DNA from: Aurantiochytrium sp. KH105
Lineage: Eukaryota > Sar > Bigyra > Thraustochytrida > Thraustochytriidae
DNA: 64,000 bases
Direction of reading: 5' to 3'
Assembly (NCBI GenBank): GCA_003116975.1
Contig: BGKB01000048.1
Coordinates: 279,001-343,000 of the forward strand
Shown here: piece after piece, positions 1 through 9,732 of the stretch
Layout of the letters: each line of letters begins with the position of its first letter
How positions within the stretch are numbered: position 1 is the first letter of the stretch
Notes under the pieces: model-generated
Told to the model about the DNA's origin: nothing
Seen by the model: the letters and a program-made list of their open reading frames with translations, nothing else
Databases searched by the model: none
Made by a program: the position numbers and the translations under genes

Positions 1-44
1 AGACGGTTTAAAGGGGAAATAGGCTGACGGGCTGGCTGGCTGGC

Positions 45-1622
45 TTACAGACGCGCGCGGGAAAGGTTGCCAAACTCCTTGGCAGCGGTGGCCATGGACA
101 GACGCAGACCGGCATCGATCAAAACGTCCTCGCTGCCGCCAAGGATGCTGGCGAACTTGTACGTGCGCATGAAACGCTCCACGTACTTGCCCATACCGCT
201 CTGGGTGATGCCGCGACCACCAAAGATCTGCACGGCCATGTCAGCCACATCATGCGCCACGCGCGTGCACTCGTACTTGAGCAGGCAGACCTGGCCCGCA
301 AGCTTGGAGGACATCTCGTGGTAAGGCATGTTGCACATGCGGTACGTGATGTTCTCAGTCCAAGCCGAGACGGCCTCGACGCGCGAGATCATTTCGCCAA
401 TCTGCTTGCGGACGACGGGCTGCGAAAGAAGAGGCTTGCCAAACGCCTTGCGCTGCTGCGTCCAGCGCAGGCACTCGTCAATCATGCCGCGCGACCCGGC
501 GTTGATGTAGGCGCAGATCATCCAGCGCTCGTGAACAAAGTTGTACATGGAAAGCAAGAAGCCCATGTTCTCGCCGCCAATGAGGTTCTCGGCCGGGACC
601 TTGACGTTCTCAAAGGTAATGTAGGCCGTACCTGCAGAGGGAGAGTACGAAGTCTTGATCTTCTTGGTCTCGACGCCCTCGCCGCGCTCGATGAGCATGA
701 ACGAGAGGCCACCATGGCCCTCGCCGCCGGTGCGGACGAGGGTGGTAAAGTAGTGCGAATCGTGGCCGTTCGTGATCCACTTCTTGGTGCCGTTGACAAT
801 GTAGTGCGTGCCGTCGGCGGAGAGCTCAGCGCGGGTCTTGACGTGCGCCACATCGGAGCCAGCAAAGGCCTCAGTGATGGCGAGGCAAATGCGCTTCTCG
901 CCCGAAAGGACCTCCTTGGCGACCTTGTCCTTCATCCAGTCCGGGCCGAACTGAAGGACGGGCGGGAGGCCGATGGCCATGCCGGACCCGATGCCATCAA
1001 CGAAGCCAGGGCACGCGAGGCGGCCGACCTCCTCGTGGAGGATCATCTCGTAAAAGTAATCGAACTTCTCCTTGGGGAGACCGAAGAGCTCCTTGGGTGC
1101 GTATTTCATGGCGGCGCCGGGGCCCATGCGGCCTGCCAGGAGGCCGACATCACCCATGAGCTGGAAGAGCTCCTGCGTGGGCGCCTTGCCGCTCAACTCG
1201 CCCTCCTCGGCGGCGTCGCGAACGTTGTCGTGGAGCCACTGGCGGACATTGCGGCGGAAGTCGACGTGGGACTCGGTCCAGTACGGCGAATCAAAGCCCT
1301 GGAAGCCGGTGTTTTCGGCAAAGGGCAGGATGCTGAGCTCGCTGCGCTCGAGAGGCTTGGTGTCGGCCGACTCCTCGCCCGTGCCCTCGAGGCGGCCCAC
1401 GAGGAGCTTGGGGGCGTACTTGGCGAGGACCTCGTGCCTGTGGAGGCCGTAAAAGGTCTCGGTCACGTCCTGGCCGGCGTACTCGTAGAGGATCTCCTCT
1501 CCGCCCGGGTGGAGCATGGCGAACTTGCTGACGTCATAGACATTGCCGTCGATGACCAGCCACGCGTTTTCCTTGGTGCTGTGCTGCGCGAGCTCCTTCG
1601 TGCTCACGGTCTTGACGCCCAT
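45..1622 (-). CDS. Cytochrome b5-acyl-CoA dehydrogenase fusion, probably peroxisomal
   Basis: The 525-aa protein starts at an ATG. Residues about 5-80 are a cytochrome b5 haem domain, with axial His38 in an HPGG motif and the second His in GLHRHE (His61 or His63). The rest is a full acyl-CoA dehydrogenase, with the flavin-binding ITEAFAGSD segment and the QRKAFGKPL signature. Glu365, in HERW, lies where long-chain and isovaleryl-CoA dehydrogenases keep their catalytic base. The MCAD-type site near the C-terminus is Gly (LGGSED). The C-terminus SRARL ends in ARL, a PTS1 variant used by mammalian GSTK1. Cytochrome b5-fused dehydrogenases are known from fungi, where peroxisomal beta-oxidation is described. 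Peroxisomal acyl-CoA oxidation is therefore inferred, with the haem domain as a possible electron acceptor. The gene is divergent from the PP2C gene. Confidence 0.93.
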   Translation of the reverse strand: MGVKTVSTKELAQHSTKENAWLVIDGNVYDVSKFAMLHPGGEEILYEYAGQDVTETFYGLHRHEVLAKYAPKLLVGRLEGTGEESADTKPLERSELSILPFAENTGFQGFDSPYWTESHVDFRRNVRQWLHDNVRDAAEEGELSGKAPTQELFQLMGDVGLLAGRMGPGAAMKYAPKELFGLPKEKFDYFYEMILHEEVGRLACPGFVDGIGSGMAIGLPPVLQFGPDWMKDKVAKEVLSGEKRICLAITEAFAGSDVAHVKTRAELSADGTHYIVNGTKKWITNGHDSHYFTTLVRTGGEGHGGLSFMLIERGEGVETKKIKTSYSPSAGTAYITFENVKVPAENLIGGENMGFLLSMYNFVHERWMICAYINAGSRGMIDECLRWTQQRKAFGKPLLSQPVVRKQIGEMISRVEAVSAWTENITYRMCNMPYHEMSSKLAGQVCLLKYECTRVAHDVADMAVQIFGGRGITQSGMGKYVERFMRTYKFASILGGSEDVLIDAGLRLSMATAAKEFGNLSRARL

Positions 1623-2392
1623 CCTGCCTCGCTCGCTCGCCTCTTCGCTTGCTTGCTTGCTTGCTTGCCTTGTGCTTCACCGCCGAACTGCTTGCTTGGT
1701 GCTCTCGCTCACTCAAGCTTGTAATGTAGTCTCCGCGGGGTGCGTTACGGTTCTGTCGAGTCTCGACCTTGCCCTCGCCGCGCTCAGCCGCCGCCGCTTG
1801 TAGTATACCACTAATGCTCTACTACTACATACCGTACTTTTTTCTGGCCTCCCTCACAGTCAGGCTCCTTCCGGGAGCTCGCACTCCCTCGACTCGTAGC
1901 GCGCTGCTACCGCCGGCGCTACATCCACCTCGAGTCCTTCTCGCGCGTCCACCGCGGCCGGGGCCTGCGCGGTGGACCAGGATGCTCGCTCGCAGCCCGG
2001 ACTAAATGGAGCAGCCAGCGCAGAGACGCAGGCATGTCGCGGCATCGCCTTCGAGGTACGCGCTTCGTTCGTGACTCATAAGCCAGGCCTTGGCCGCCCG
2101 CTCGCTCGGGCTCGGGCGCGGGACTTACTTGGAGTGCGTCGCTGCAAGCAGTGCTTGTTTGCAAGGCAGTGCTTACAAACAAACCCTTGTTGCACGTGGG
2201 TCATTTATTACGCGTGCAATGCGCCAGCAGTGAAATGCAATCCGCCTTGCTTGTGAACGACCAACGAAGGCAGAGCAAGGTGAAATGAAATGGAATGGAA
2301 TGGAATGCAGCTTACGCAAGCCGCCTCGCCCAGCTAAACGTCGAAATGAAATACTAGTGGAAAGGCGGTGCACACAACACGCACGCACTGCC

Positions 2393-2425
2393 TGCAGTGC
2401 AGTGCAGTGCAGTGCAGTGCAGTGC
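2393..2425. repeat. TGCAG pentanucleotide microsatellite
   Basis: About six and a half perfect tandem copies of TGCAG lie in the intergenic region. A GGAAT pentamer run sits 90 bp upstream. Both are noncoding. Confidence 0.9.
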
Positions 2426-3037
2426 GGACTCGAAGCATTGCAGCGCGAGGGCTCTGCATTTCAACGCGCGCCGCCTCGCATTGCACGGCGTTCTTTGCTG
2501 TATGTACACCTGGATGCCAGCAGCGCCAAAGCTTGCGTTGCGTTGCGTGGCGATGCGCAGCAGTAGTAGTAGTTGTAGTAGGCCTATTACAGCTTGGAGG
2601 CGGCAGGCTGGGACCACCGCAATTTACCCACCCGAAGCAGCTCCGTGGGACGCGGCCAGCCACACCGAACAGCTAGCAAAACTCGCCGAAGCGAGGCTTG
2701 GGATCGCAGCCAGGCCTCAAGTTGCAGTCGCAGTCGAAGCCAGCCTTCGTCAGAGGGAGTATAGATGAGATCGTGCGGAGTCGAAAGAATCGAAGCAGCA
2801 GTGGCAGCAGCAGCTGCAGCTTGCAGCGCCCGCGGAGACGATCGAGGTCCCGCCGCAAGTGCGCTATTGCAAGGACCGCTACTTACGCCCGCGCGATGCT
2901 CCACTTGCGCGCATACCATGGTTCACTTGCGCGCCGCAGCGCCGCCCGCTCCATTTCATGACGCGCGTAAGTCTCTTTCACCCGCCGTCCTGCACAAGAC
3001 CCGGCACCATACTCCCCCACAGCCAGCCCCCCCCAAA

Positions 3038-3045
3038 TATAAAAG
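3038..3045 (+). promoter_or_regulatory. Possible TATA box for the PP2C gene
   Basis: TATAAAAG is the only good TATA-like match in this GC-rich intergenic stretch. It lies about 570 bp before the predicted 5' UTR intron of the PP2C gene. Its function is inferred from sequence only. Confidence 0.3.
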
Positions 3046-3611
3046 GGACGATACGAAACGGGGTTCCGTAGCAGCGAAGCCGGGGTGCGCCTCACGCGCA
3101 GCAACGTGCACGATAACACGGCGTTCCCGGCGCACACCATCGCGCTCGAGCGCGCACGCGAAAGACCGGGAACGCGGGGGCCGATGTGGCGAGCTGCCTG
3201 GCAGAAACGCTCGAGCGCAGCGGCATCGTGCACCGGCCCGGCGCAGAATTGCAACCCGGGAGGAAAGCAAGCGTCCGCGAGCGAGCGAGCGAGTCTGCTT
3301 CGGGGCGGGGCTGCGCGCGGAGAGAGCGCAGCGACGGCGCGAGCGAGCGAGTCTGCGATTATAGTAAGATTGCGAGCGATCAGGCACGCGAGCCGGGCAG
3401 GCAAGCAGCCCGCCAGCAGCAGCAGCAGCGAGCCAACCAGCAGCCCGTGGGTGCCAGAGCCAGGCAGCCACTTCAGGCCACCCCGCCCAGGCATCTGCGC
3501 ACCACCTTCGTTGAGGTGGAGTGGCGACGTGGCGTTGCACGCCAGGCGAGCTTTTGCGCATCCGCGCGCGGCCGGCGGCAACACACCCGCAACAGCACGC
3601 ACGAGCAGCAC

Positions 3612-3705
3612 GTAAGAGCGAGCAACACCAGCAACAAGAACAACAACAATAATCGGAAGCAGAGAGGTAGGGGAGAGAATGCCTTCTGATCTTCTCTCTT
3701 TGCAG
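3612..3705 (+). other. Predicted intron just upstream of the PP2C start
   Basis: A GTAAGA donor at 3612 pairs with a pyrimidine-rich TTCTCTCTTTGCAG acceptor ending at 3705, giving a 94-bp intron. The ATG at 3679 falls inside it, so that ATG is probably not the start. Splicing would keep an upstream frame (from an ATG at 3186) open. That upstream translation is repeat-like, so I treat it as 5' UTR. Confidence 0.55.
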
Positions 3706-3708
3706 GCG

Positions 3709-3952
3709 ATGCGGCCGATGCAGCAGACCGTGACTGCTGCAGAGCACAACGTCAAGTGTATGCCGCTGGCGCAGCCGTTCCTTCGGAAGCATGCGCGTAG
3801 TTTCCAAGGCATCGACCGCGTTACCGAACGCAAGCAAGGAGAAGAAGAAAGCGATAGCGAAGACTCGGACGAGTCCTCAATCGGCTCGGTTGAGGACCTT
3901 TCGCTGGACGATGATGCGCTTGCCGCCTCGCTTCAAGTCTGCGACGTCGCCA

Positions 3953-3990
<38 letters not shown>

Positions 3991-4986
3991 ACATCCCCTC
4001 GAACCCGCCCGCGTAGATCTTTACTTGCACGCCCAAGCTTTGAGGCTATCCATGTCCATGGACAAGGTCCTGCGGCGACAGGCTTTGCTGCTGCGAAAGG
4101 ATCTCGGTCCACGATGGAGGACCGCGTCGCCATCGAGGCGGATACTCGAGCAGTTCTTGCGGGCATTTTCGACGGCCACGGTGGGTCCATGATGAGCCAT
4201 TGGCTCGCAACAACGTTTTGCGCGCATCTCCACGAAAGCCTCGCTGCCGAAGCTTCCAACGAAACCCTCGTGCCGGTGCTGCTCAAAGAGGCATTCCTCA
4301 ATGCAGACCTCGAGCTTCTCGCCCAGGTCCGCGAAATCAAACAGGCGGCCGGCAAATCGTTACAGGCGCAAGCCGATCAATCACTTCGCCGTTGCAAATC
4401 GCAAGGAGCTGCAAAGGAAGACGCAGGATCGACTGCCACTGTGGCTGCTCTCTTCCCTGAGACGCGCCAGCTTGTTGTGGCCTGGGTCGGCGACTCCCGG
4501 GCTGTTCTCTGCAGAAATGGTCGTGCTGTGCCACTCACTCGCGATCATCGCCCCGCGGTTGATGCCGACGAGCGTCAACGCGTTCTCAATATGGGCGGTG
4601 TCCTCAGTGGGTCCGGGCGACTCTTTCACGATCTCAATCTCTCGCGCGCCATGGGAAGCTTCAAGCACAAGGGTCATGACCTCCATGCGACATTGCCGCC
4701 GTTCTCCGAAACCAAGGAGACTGACAATGATCGCCGTCTACAAGCCCAAAATGTGCTTTCGAGCGTCCCGGAAATTTGCGACGTGCGACTTATCGCAGAG
4801 GATCACTTTGTCATCATCGCTTCTGATGGCGTCTGGGATGTAGTGGAGAACGAGATCGCCGTCGAGATCTGCCGGGTGGCGCTGCACTCTGGCGCGACTG
4901 CCAACGAGGCAGCCGAAACGCTCGTACACCATGCCATCCGCGCTGGCTCGGCTGACAATCTTAGCGTCGCACTCATGTGTCTTTAA
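3709..4986 (+). CDS. PP2C-family (PPM) Ser/Thr protein phosphatase
   Basis: This is a metal-dependent phosphatase of about 425 aa, counted from the first ATG after the predicted acceptor. An in-frame ATG lies at 3679, inside the predicted intron. All PP2C landmarks appear in order: SRSTMED (motif 1), FDGHGG (metal-binding Asp-Gly), VGDSRAVL with TRDHRP, SRAMGS, IASDGVWD and a final ADNLSVAL. The metal-ligand aspartates are intact, so activity is expected. The N-terminal ~110 residues are acidic, Ser-rich and likely disordered, including a run of Asp encoded almost purely by GAC (about 3955-3990). No membrane segment or targeting peptide is visible. The substrate cannot be inferred. It converges with the GST kappa gene about 210 bp downstream. 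Confidence 0.92.
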
Positions 4987-5195
4987 GTCAGCCATCCGTC
5001 GTGGTGCATGCGTACCTCGCGTCTGCCTTCAGGCCTGTCACATACATTCATTCACCCGTTGATTCACACCTGTAAAATCGTTTTGTGTAAGTACTATACT
5101 AGCTGTGAAGGAGTTTTTCTTTTTCATTTCTTCTGTTCTTTTCGCATACATCTGGTGTGCACGCGTATGTTGGACGTCTTCTCGCTCTGAAACAA

Positions 5196-5915
5196 TTAGA
5201 GCTTGCTGCTGGCATCTGGATGCCGGGTCGGCTGCGGACCGTACCAAGTCTTGTCGCAAATGTGCGCGATCTGCTCGAAGCGATCCGAGCCAAAAATGGT
5301 AAACGTGTTGTCAAAAGGAGGCTTTCCGCCCGTGATACGCATGAACGGGGCCCCGTATGCACCGGCCTCGACAGCATCCATGGTGTTCTTTTGCAAGGCC
5401 TCCTTGACGGCTTTGCTCGAACGGGCGTCGAGGAGCTGACTCACGACATCGTTCGAGAGACCCGCCTTTTCACAGCGCCACCGCAAGAAGTCGTCATCAA
5501 TCTTCAGGTCGTTCTTCTCATCACGAGCCGACTTGTCAAGGTGCACGCCCTCCGTAAAGGAATCAATCAGAGCATACATGTCGATCTGGGCACCATCCTT
5601 TTGCAGATTCTCTGCGGCCACGAGGACGCGCTGGCACTGAAGAACGGTACGTGCTACCTCCGTGAAGAAGTTATTGGGCGTGGGAAGCATTGGGACGTCA
5701 TAAAGTGCCACATTACGAGCCATATCCTCGTTCTGCATCTTGGCGCGAGGGGGGAGCATCGCCGGCGGCTTGTTCCCGGTGGCCTGCATCACTCCTCCGA
5801 GAAAAATCGGCCGCGCAATAAGCTCAATATTCCACAGCTTTTGATATCTCCGCACCACATTCCACGCAAGGGCCGAATACGGCGAAATGACGTCGAAAAA
5901 GTACTCGATTCGCAT
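5196..5915 (-). CDS. GSTK1: Glutathione S-transferase kappa-class, peroxisomal (PTS1)
   Basis: The 239-aa protein has the DsbA-like thioredoxin fold of kappa GSTs. The N-terminus carries FFDVISPYS, which includes the SPYS catalytic serine. It is followed by the family's GNKPP block, and GSDR lies near the C-terminus. Length matches animal GSTK1 (about 226 aa) and bacterial 2-hydroxychromene-2-carboxylate isomerases. The KPP block and overall pattern favour GSTK. The last residues are SSKL, a canonical peroxisomal targeting signal, so it should be imported into peroxisomes. Likely roles are glutathione conjugation or peroxide handling beside beta-oxidation. The ATG at 5915 begins directly with the first beta strand, which supports this start. 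Confidence 0.93.
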   Translation of the reverse strand: MRIEYFFDVISPYSALAWNVVRRYQKLWNIELIARPIFLGGVMQATGNKPPAMLPPRAKMQNEDMARNVALYDVPMLPTPNNFFTEVARTVLQCQRVLVAAENLQKDGAQIDMYALIDSFTEGVHLDKSARDEKNDLKIDDDFLRWRCEKAGLSNDVVSQLLDARSSKAVKEALQKNTMDAVEAGAYGAPFMRITGGKPPFDNTFTIFGSDRFEQIAHICDKTWYGPQPTRHPDASSKL

Positions 5916-6996
5916 TTTGCCCTCTTCTTTCTTGCGAGACCTTGCTGGCGGAACCTTGCTGGGTACGCTAGTACTGGCGCTGACGGATGGGACCGCGGTC
6001 CTCTTGCGGCGTCTGCGCTCGCGCGGTGCTCGCGTTGCTCGCGGTGCTTGCTCTGCTCGCTCGTGCTCGCGCGCCTTTTGCTGTTTGAGGTCTGCCCGAG
6101 GCCGCCGTATCTTGCACCAAAGCTGGACTAGATGCCGACGAAACCTGGGTTTACTACCTAACAGAAAGTGGCACGGTCCGACTCGGCGCGACCTGCTTGA
6201 ACGCCCGTGCGAGCGTACTAGTGGCAGCTATGCACGATGGGCTTCCTGTGAGGCTTTTTCTGCTCCCCGTCCCGCTCTCGCACGGCGGCGGCGGCGGTGG
6301 TGCATTTTCATCGGCAGTCCAGCCAGCACAGCCTGCAAAAGGAAAAAGATCGAAGAACCCGGAGCACACCGGGGTCCCCGTACATAGTGTGTACCGGCTT
6401 GAGGTCCCCAGACGATTTCGCGAGCTGCCCCCCTAGGAGGCAAAACCGCCCAGACAGAACGGACTGCTAGTGTAGCTCATGGAGATACCCTAGGCAAGAG
6501 CATTCAAACTCGAGAAGGGAGGCACGCGCGGAGTCTTGGATTCTCTTGCGAGGCCCTTTTGGTCTCGAGCAGAGCACCATTGCCCACTTGCGACGCGCCC
6601 GAACCTCTTCCGCGCGCCCTCTCTAGCGCGCGCCGTCGCCGCCGCTCGCGGCTTCCTTAACGCTCGTGCGCCCGCTCCCTCGCTCGCTCGTTCGCTCGCG
6701 CGTACCCGCGGCGAAGCCCTCGAGGAGTCGAGCTCGGCAGCCACGGTTACGACCGCCAGCCCGGACCCCTTCTCCTTCTCCTTCGAGCTCACCCTTCGTG
6801 GTCTCGCCTTGCCCGTGCTTGCAGGCTTCTCGGACCTGCGAGGCGAGCAAGAGCGCCGTAAAGCGCCCCCCTGCGCAGACTTGCGAACAAGAAGTCGCGA
6901 AAGCGTGCCGCGCAGGGCCTGACTGGCCGCGCCGCGCTCAGACAGACGGTTAGCACCCGAAAACAGAAAACGGTGAACAGCGTCTAGCATAGCACA
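5916..6996. other. Divergent promoter region, GST kappa / CDK
   Basis: This 1.08-kb stretch between divergent genes holds no supportable ORF. It is GC-rich, with CGCTCG-type runs (about 6000-6070 and 6670-6710) and a GGC run near 6285-6300. A CCTAGG box lies near 6433, and a second CCTAGG at about 6488. It presumably contains both promoters. Confidence 0.5.
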
Positions 6997-7899
6997 ATGG
7001 CGTCCATTAAGCAAAAGTACGTCATGGTGGAAAAGCCTGCGGGCGAAGGCACATACGGCGTGGTGTACAAGGCCAAGCATCGCTCGAGCGGCGAGCTCGT
7101 AGCGCTCAAGAAAATTCGCCTCGAGGTGGAGGACGAGGGCGTGCCCAGCACCGCTCTCCGCGAGATCAGCCTCCTGAAGGAACTCGAGCACCCAAACATT
7201 GTGCGTCTCCGCGATGTAGAGCACCAGCAGTCGCCCGCGCGTCTCTACCTCGTCTTTGAGTGGCTTGACCAGGATCTCCGCAAGTACATGGACAACATGG
7301 ACGGCCCCATGAGCCCAGATCTTGTGCGCTCCTACATGTCACAAATGCTGCTTGGTCTCGAGTATTGCCACGCTTCTGGCATCTTCCATCGTGACCTCAA
7401 GCCTCAGAACCTCCTCATTGACCAGCAGGGCGTCCTCAAGGTAGCCGACTTTGGTCTTGCCCGCGCCTTCTCCTTGCCCTTTCGCACCTACACGCACGAG
7501 GTGGTCACGCTGTGGTACCGCGCGCCTGAGATTCTCCTCGGCCAGCGTCGCTACGCGCTGCCCGTCGACATGTGGTCTGTCGGTACCATCTTTGCCGAAA
7601 TGGTCAACCGTCGGCCCCTTTGGCCTGGTGAGTGCGAGATCGACGAGATCTTTCGCATCTTCCGTCAGCTCGGCACCCCGACCGAAGAAACCTGGCCCGG
7701 CGTCCACTCGCTTCCGGACTTCAATACCGAGTTTCCGCACTGGAGGCCACAACCGCTCGAAAAGGCTGTGCCTGGACTCGACGCAGAAGGCCTCGACCTT
7801 CTTCGTCAGTGCCTGCTCTACGACACTGCTAAACGCATTTCCGCTCGCGCCGCCCTTCGCCACCCGTATTTTGAGGAGCTGAGCATGGAGCTGTACTAA
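6997..7899 (+). CDS. CDK1: Cyclin-dependent kinase, CDK1/CDK2-like (PSTALRE)
   Basis: This compact 300-aa kinase has little beyond the catalytic domain, as CDK1/2 do. The glycine loop GEGTYG carries Thr19 and Tyr20, equivalent to the inhibitory Thr14/Tyr15 of CDK1. The cyclin-binding helix is PSTALRE (residues 50-56), one residue different from [15 protein letters not shown] (catalytic Asp133), DFG (Asp151) and the activating Thr166 in YTHEVV are all present. It should bind cyclins and drive the cell cycle, controlled by Wee1/Cdc25-type phosphorylation and a CDK-activating kinase. Whether it is the CDK1 orthologue or a paralogue needs a tree. The ATG at 6997 is the natural start. Confidence 0.93.
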   Translation: MASIKQKYVMVEKPAGEGTYGVVYKAKHRSSGELVALKKIRLEVEDEGVPSTALREISLLKELEHPNIVRLRDVEHQQSPARLYLVFEWLDQDLRKYMDNMDGPMSPDLVRSYMSQMLLGLEYCHASGIFHRDLKPQNLLIDQQGVLKVADFGLARAFSLPFRTYTHEVVTLWYRAPEILLGQRRYALPVDMWSVGTIFAEMVNRRPLWPGECEIDEIFRIFRQLGTPTEETWPGVHSLPDFNTEFPHWRPQPLEKAVPGLDAEGLDLLRQCLLYDTAKRISARAALRHPYFEELSMELY

Positions 7900-8223
7900 G
7901 ACAAACAACTTTTGCCGGGTTTTCGTGATTGCATCAGGGACATAAATACGCAACGCAGCGCAGCACGCGTGCGTCCTCTTCGACTTGACTGTGAACCCTT
8001 GAACGCACCTCATCCCTTCAAAGACTTTTGTCTCTTCATGGCAGACCTTTGTTCATCTCTCGTCTCTTGTCTCTTGCACGTTCTTCTTCTCGCTTCTCCG
8101 CCCGTCTCGACGCTTTGCTTGTTTTCTTTCTTGCTGCATTTCCTGTGCGTGCATGCATGATCGCAACGAAACCCAAATCGCCCAAATCCCTATTTCTACT
8201 TTTTCCACAGGATTGCTGGCATC
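7900..8223. other. Intergenic, CDK 3' UTR to SPRYD7-like 5' UTR
   Basis: There are 324 bp between two co-oriented genes. The second half is pyrimidine-rich on the + strand (TTCTTCT and CTCTTG tracts). No ORF is supportable. Confidence 0.45.
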
Positions 8224-9349
8224 ATGGGCCAGCTCCTCGATTGCTGGTACGTGGGATTGAAGACGACAGCCAGGACCGAGGCGACGAAAGTGAAGGAGCA
8301 TCAGGCGCCGCGAGCCGACCGCGTTCGTCAGTTCGCTGAGTTTCGGGCGTGCGCGCGCGCGCGCGTCTCTGAGAAAGTCGCGAGCCACGCTTCAATGGTC
8401 AAGGTCTGCCTTTGCCATGGACAAAAGAGAGAAAGATAGCCCAAAAGCCTGCGGCGAGCGCGCTTGCCAGCGCAAGAGGCTGGCCGGCTGGCTGGCGTGC
8501 AATGCGTAGCTATGTGCAACATACTTTCCGAGCATCCAGAGTATTAAATTGTGCTTCCTCTCTGTTTCTCCATCCTTTCGATGACGACTGACAAAGAATG
8601 AGTGCACGCACAGCGAGTCCAAGCACGACCAAGTCTCGACGGTCGACCAGGCCTTCTTTGGTACGTTTGCAAAAAATTTAATCAAAGACGCTTGTCTCAA
8701 AAGCAAATATGCACTCTTCAATCAACTAACTAGACCGCAGACGAAAAGGCCAAGGCCGCAAATGTTGTGATCGACAAGCATGGGACGCTTATTAAAGGTG
8801 CTGGATCATGCATCGCCAATGCAGCTCTTCATCAAGATCAGTGCTATTTTGAAGTAAAACTCGCCGTCTTTGCTGGCGAAGAGGCCTCATTTTCCATTGG
8901 CGTGGCACACAGAACCCCAGAGGCTTTGCAAGGCTCTCTCGGAGATGCTTCGCACAGCTGGGCTTTCAAAAGTACAACAAGTACAGAGACGTTCTCGCAA
9001 GGTGATGTTCTAGGCTGCTGCTTTGACCAGAGCTCGGGAAGACCAGTTCTTTCGCTGACCAGGAATGGCGAATCACTTCCGCCGGGTACGGAGGTCAGAG
9101 GGTTTCGTGGTGTGGTGCATCCAGCTGTTGGTACGTTGACGCATGGGATCTTTTTCTTCCCAGGAATATTGTCCTCTCAATCGCTGACTTTTACGGATGA
9201 TCTCGCAATGAATGATGTGCTACTTACGATGCGTAGAAGTTGCTGGCGGCTGTGAACTTGAAGTTAATTTTTCCATTGATGAGGATGGATTCGAACACAA
9301 ACCACCATCAGGATTCTCGGGCCTCATCCCTTCGCGATCGCTTGTATAA
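8224..9349 (+). CDS. SPRYD7: SPRYD7-like SPRY-domain protein, four exons, N-terminal lipidation motif
   Basis: I rebuilt this gene from exons 8224-8246, 8614-8660, 8741-9130 and 9237-9349. It has 573 coding bases and gives 190 aa. All three introns (367, 80 and 106 bp) start with GTACGT and end in AG, and the phases agree. The product starts MGQLLDCC, a glycine-2 myristoylation context followed by two cysteines. It continues into one SPRY domain and ends shortly after a PPSGF segment. Order and motifs match animal SPRYD7: an early Cys pair, CYFEVKL against SYFEFKI, GDVLG against GDVVG, RGVVHPAV against RGTVYPVV, and PPSGF against PPPGF. The unspliced frame gives a wrong C-terminus. A membrane-tethered adaptor is inferred; molecular function is not established for the family. 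Confidence 0.85.
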
Positions 9350-9732
9350 GAAAAATACACGCTGTTTACGCCAAGCGTCAAAGGCCAAGCATCATTTTCG
9401 CGTTTCCACGATAGCTCCAACTAATTTTCAGTAGTCAGTGATTGCAAAATCTGCATGTCCGACAGATCAAGAAAGGCCCTCAGGCTCAAGAAGTTTTACG
9501 TGAATAAATACCTAATTTCCCATCGCGAAAGACTTGTTTTCTCAACTCGCTCTCCATTTTCTTCTCTCTTCTTCGCCGCAGCGTCAGCTTACCTTCGCCA
9601 TTTTGGCCCATCCCATCTCATTTTGGCCGTTACGTCAAGCCCGACGCTAGTCGATGTAGTTTTAAGCCCCATTCACATCAATTCGCAAGACAACTTGGAC
9701 ATGAATGCTGCTTCTCCAGCTTGAGGTGAACC
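9350..9732. other. Intergenic, SPRYD7-like 3' end to orphan gene
   Basis: There are 383 bp between co-oriented genes. The stretch is more AT-rich than its surroundings and holds a CT-rich tract near 9540-9590. No coding frame is supportable. Confidence 0.45.

Larger units (their letters stand above)
1623..3611. other. Divergent intergenic region between acyl-CoA dehydrogenase and PP2C
   Basis: No convincing coding exon was found. Open frames here are low-complexity translations of GAGC, CAGC and TGCAG repeats. The stretch should hold the promoters of both flanking genes and probably a long PP2C 5' UTR. It contains a TTGC run (about 1648-1668), a GGAAT pentamer run (about 2291-2306) and a TGCAG pentamer run (2393-2425). 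A palindromic TAGGCCTA lies at 2579-2586. Confidence 0.55.

Noticed and set aside
252-1724. 490-codon plus-strand frame opposite the acyl-CoA dehydrogenase
   Set aside because: It is the mirror of a strongly supported minus-strand gene in GC-rich DNA and has no domain.
3186-3611. Possible coding exon joining in frame to PP2C
   Set aside because: The phase fits, but the translation is GAGC-repeat sequence (RASESAS-like). I treat it as 5' UTR.
2883-3833. Overlapping 293- and 316-codon minus-strand frames
   Set aside because: They consist of repeat-derived Arg/Ala/Cys sequence, overlap the PP2C 5' region and match no family.
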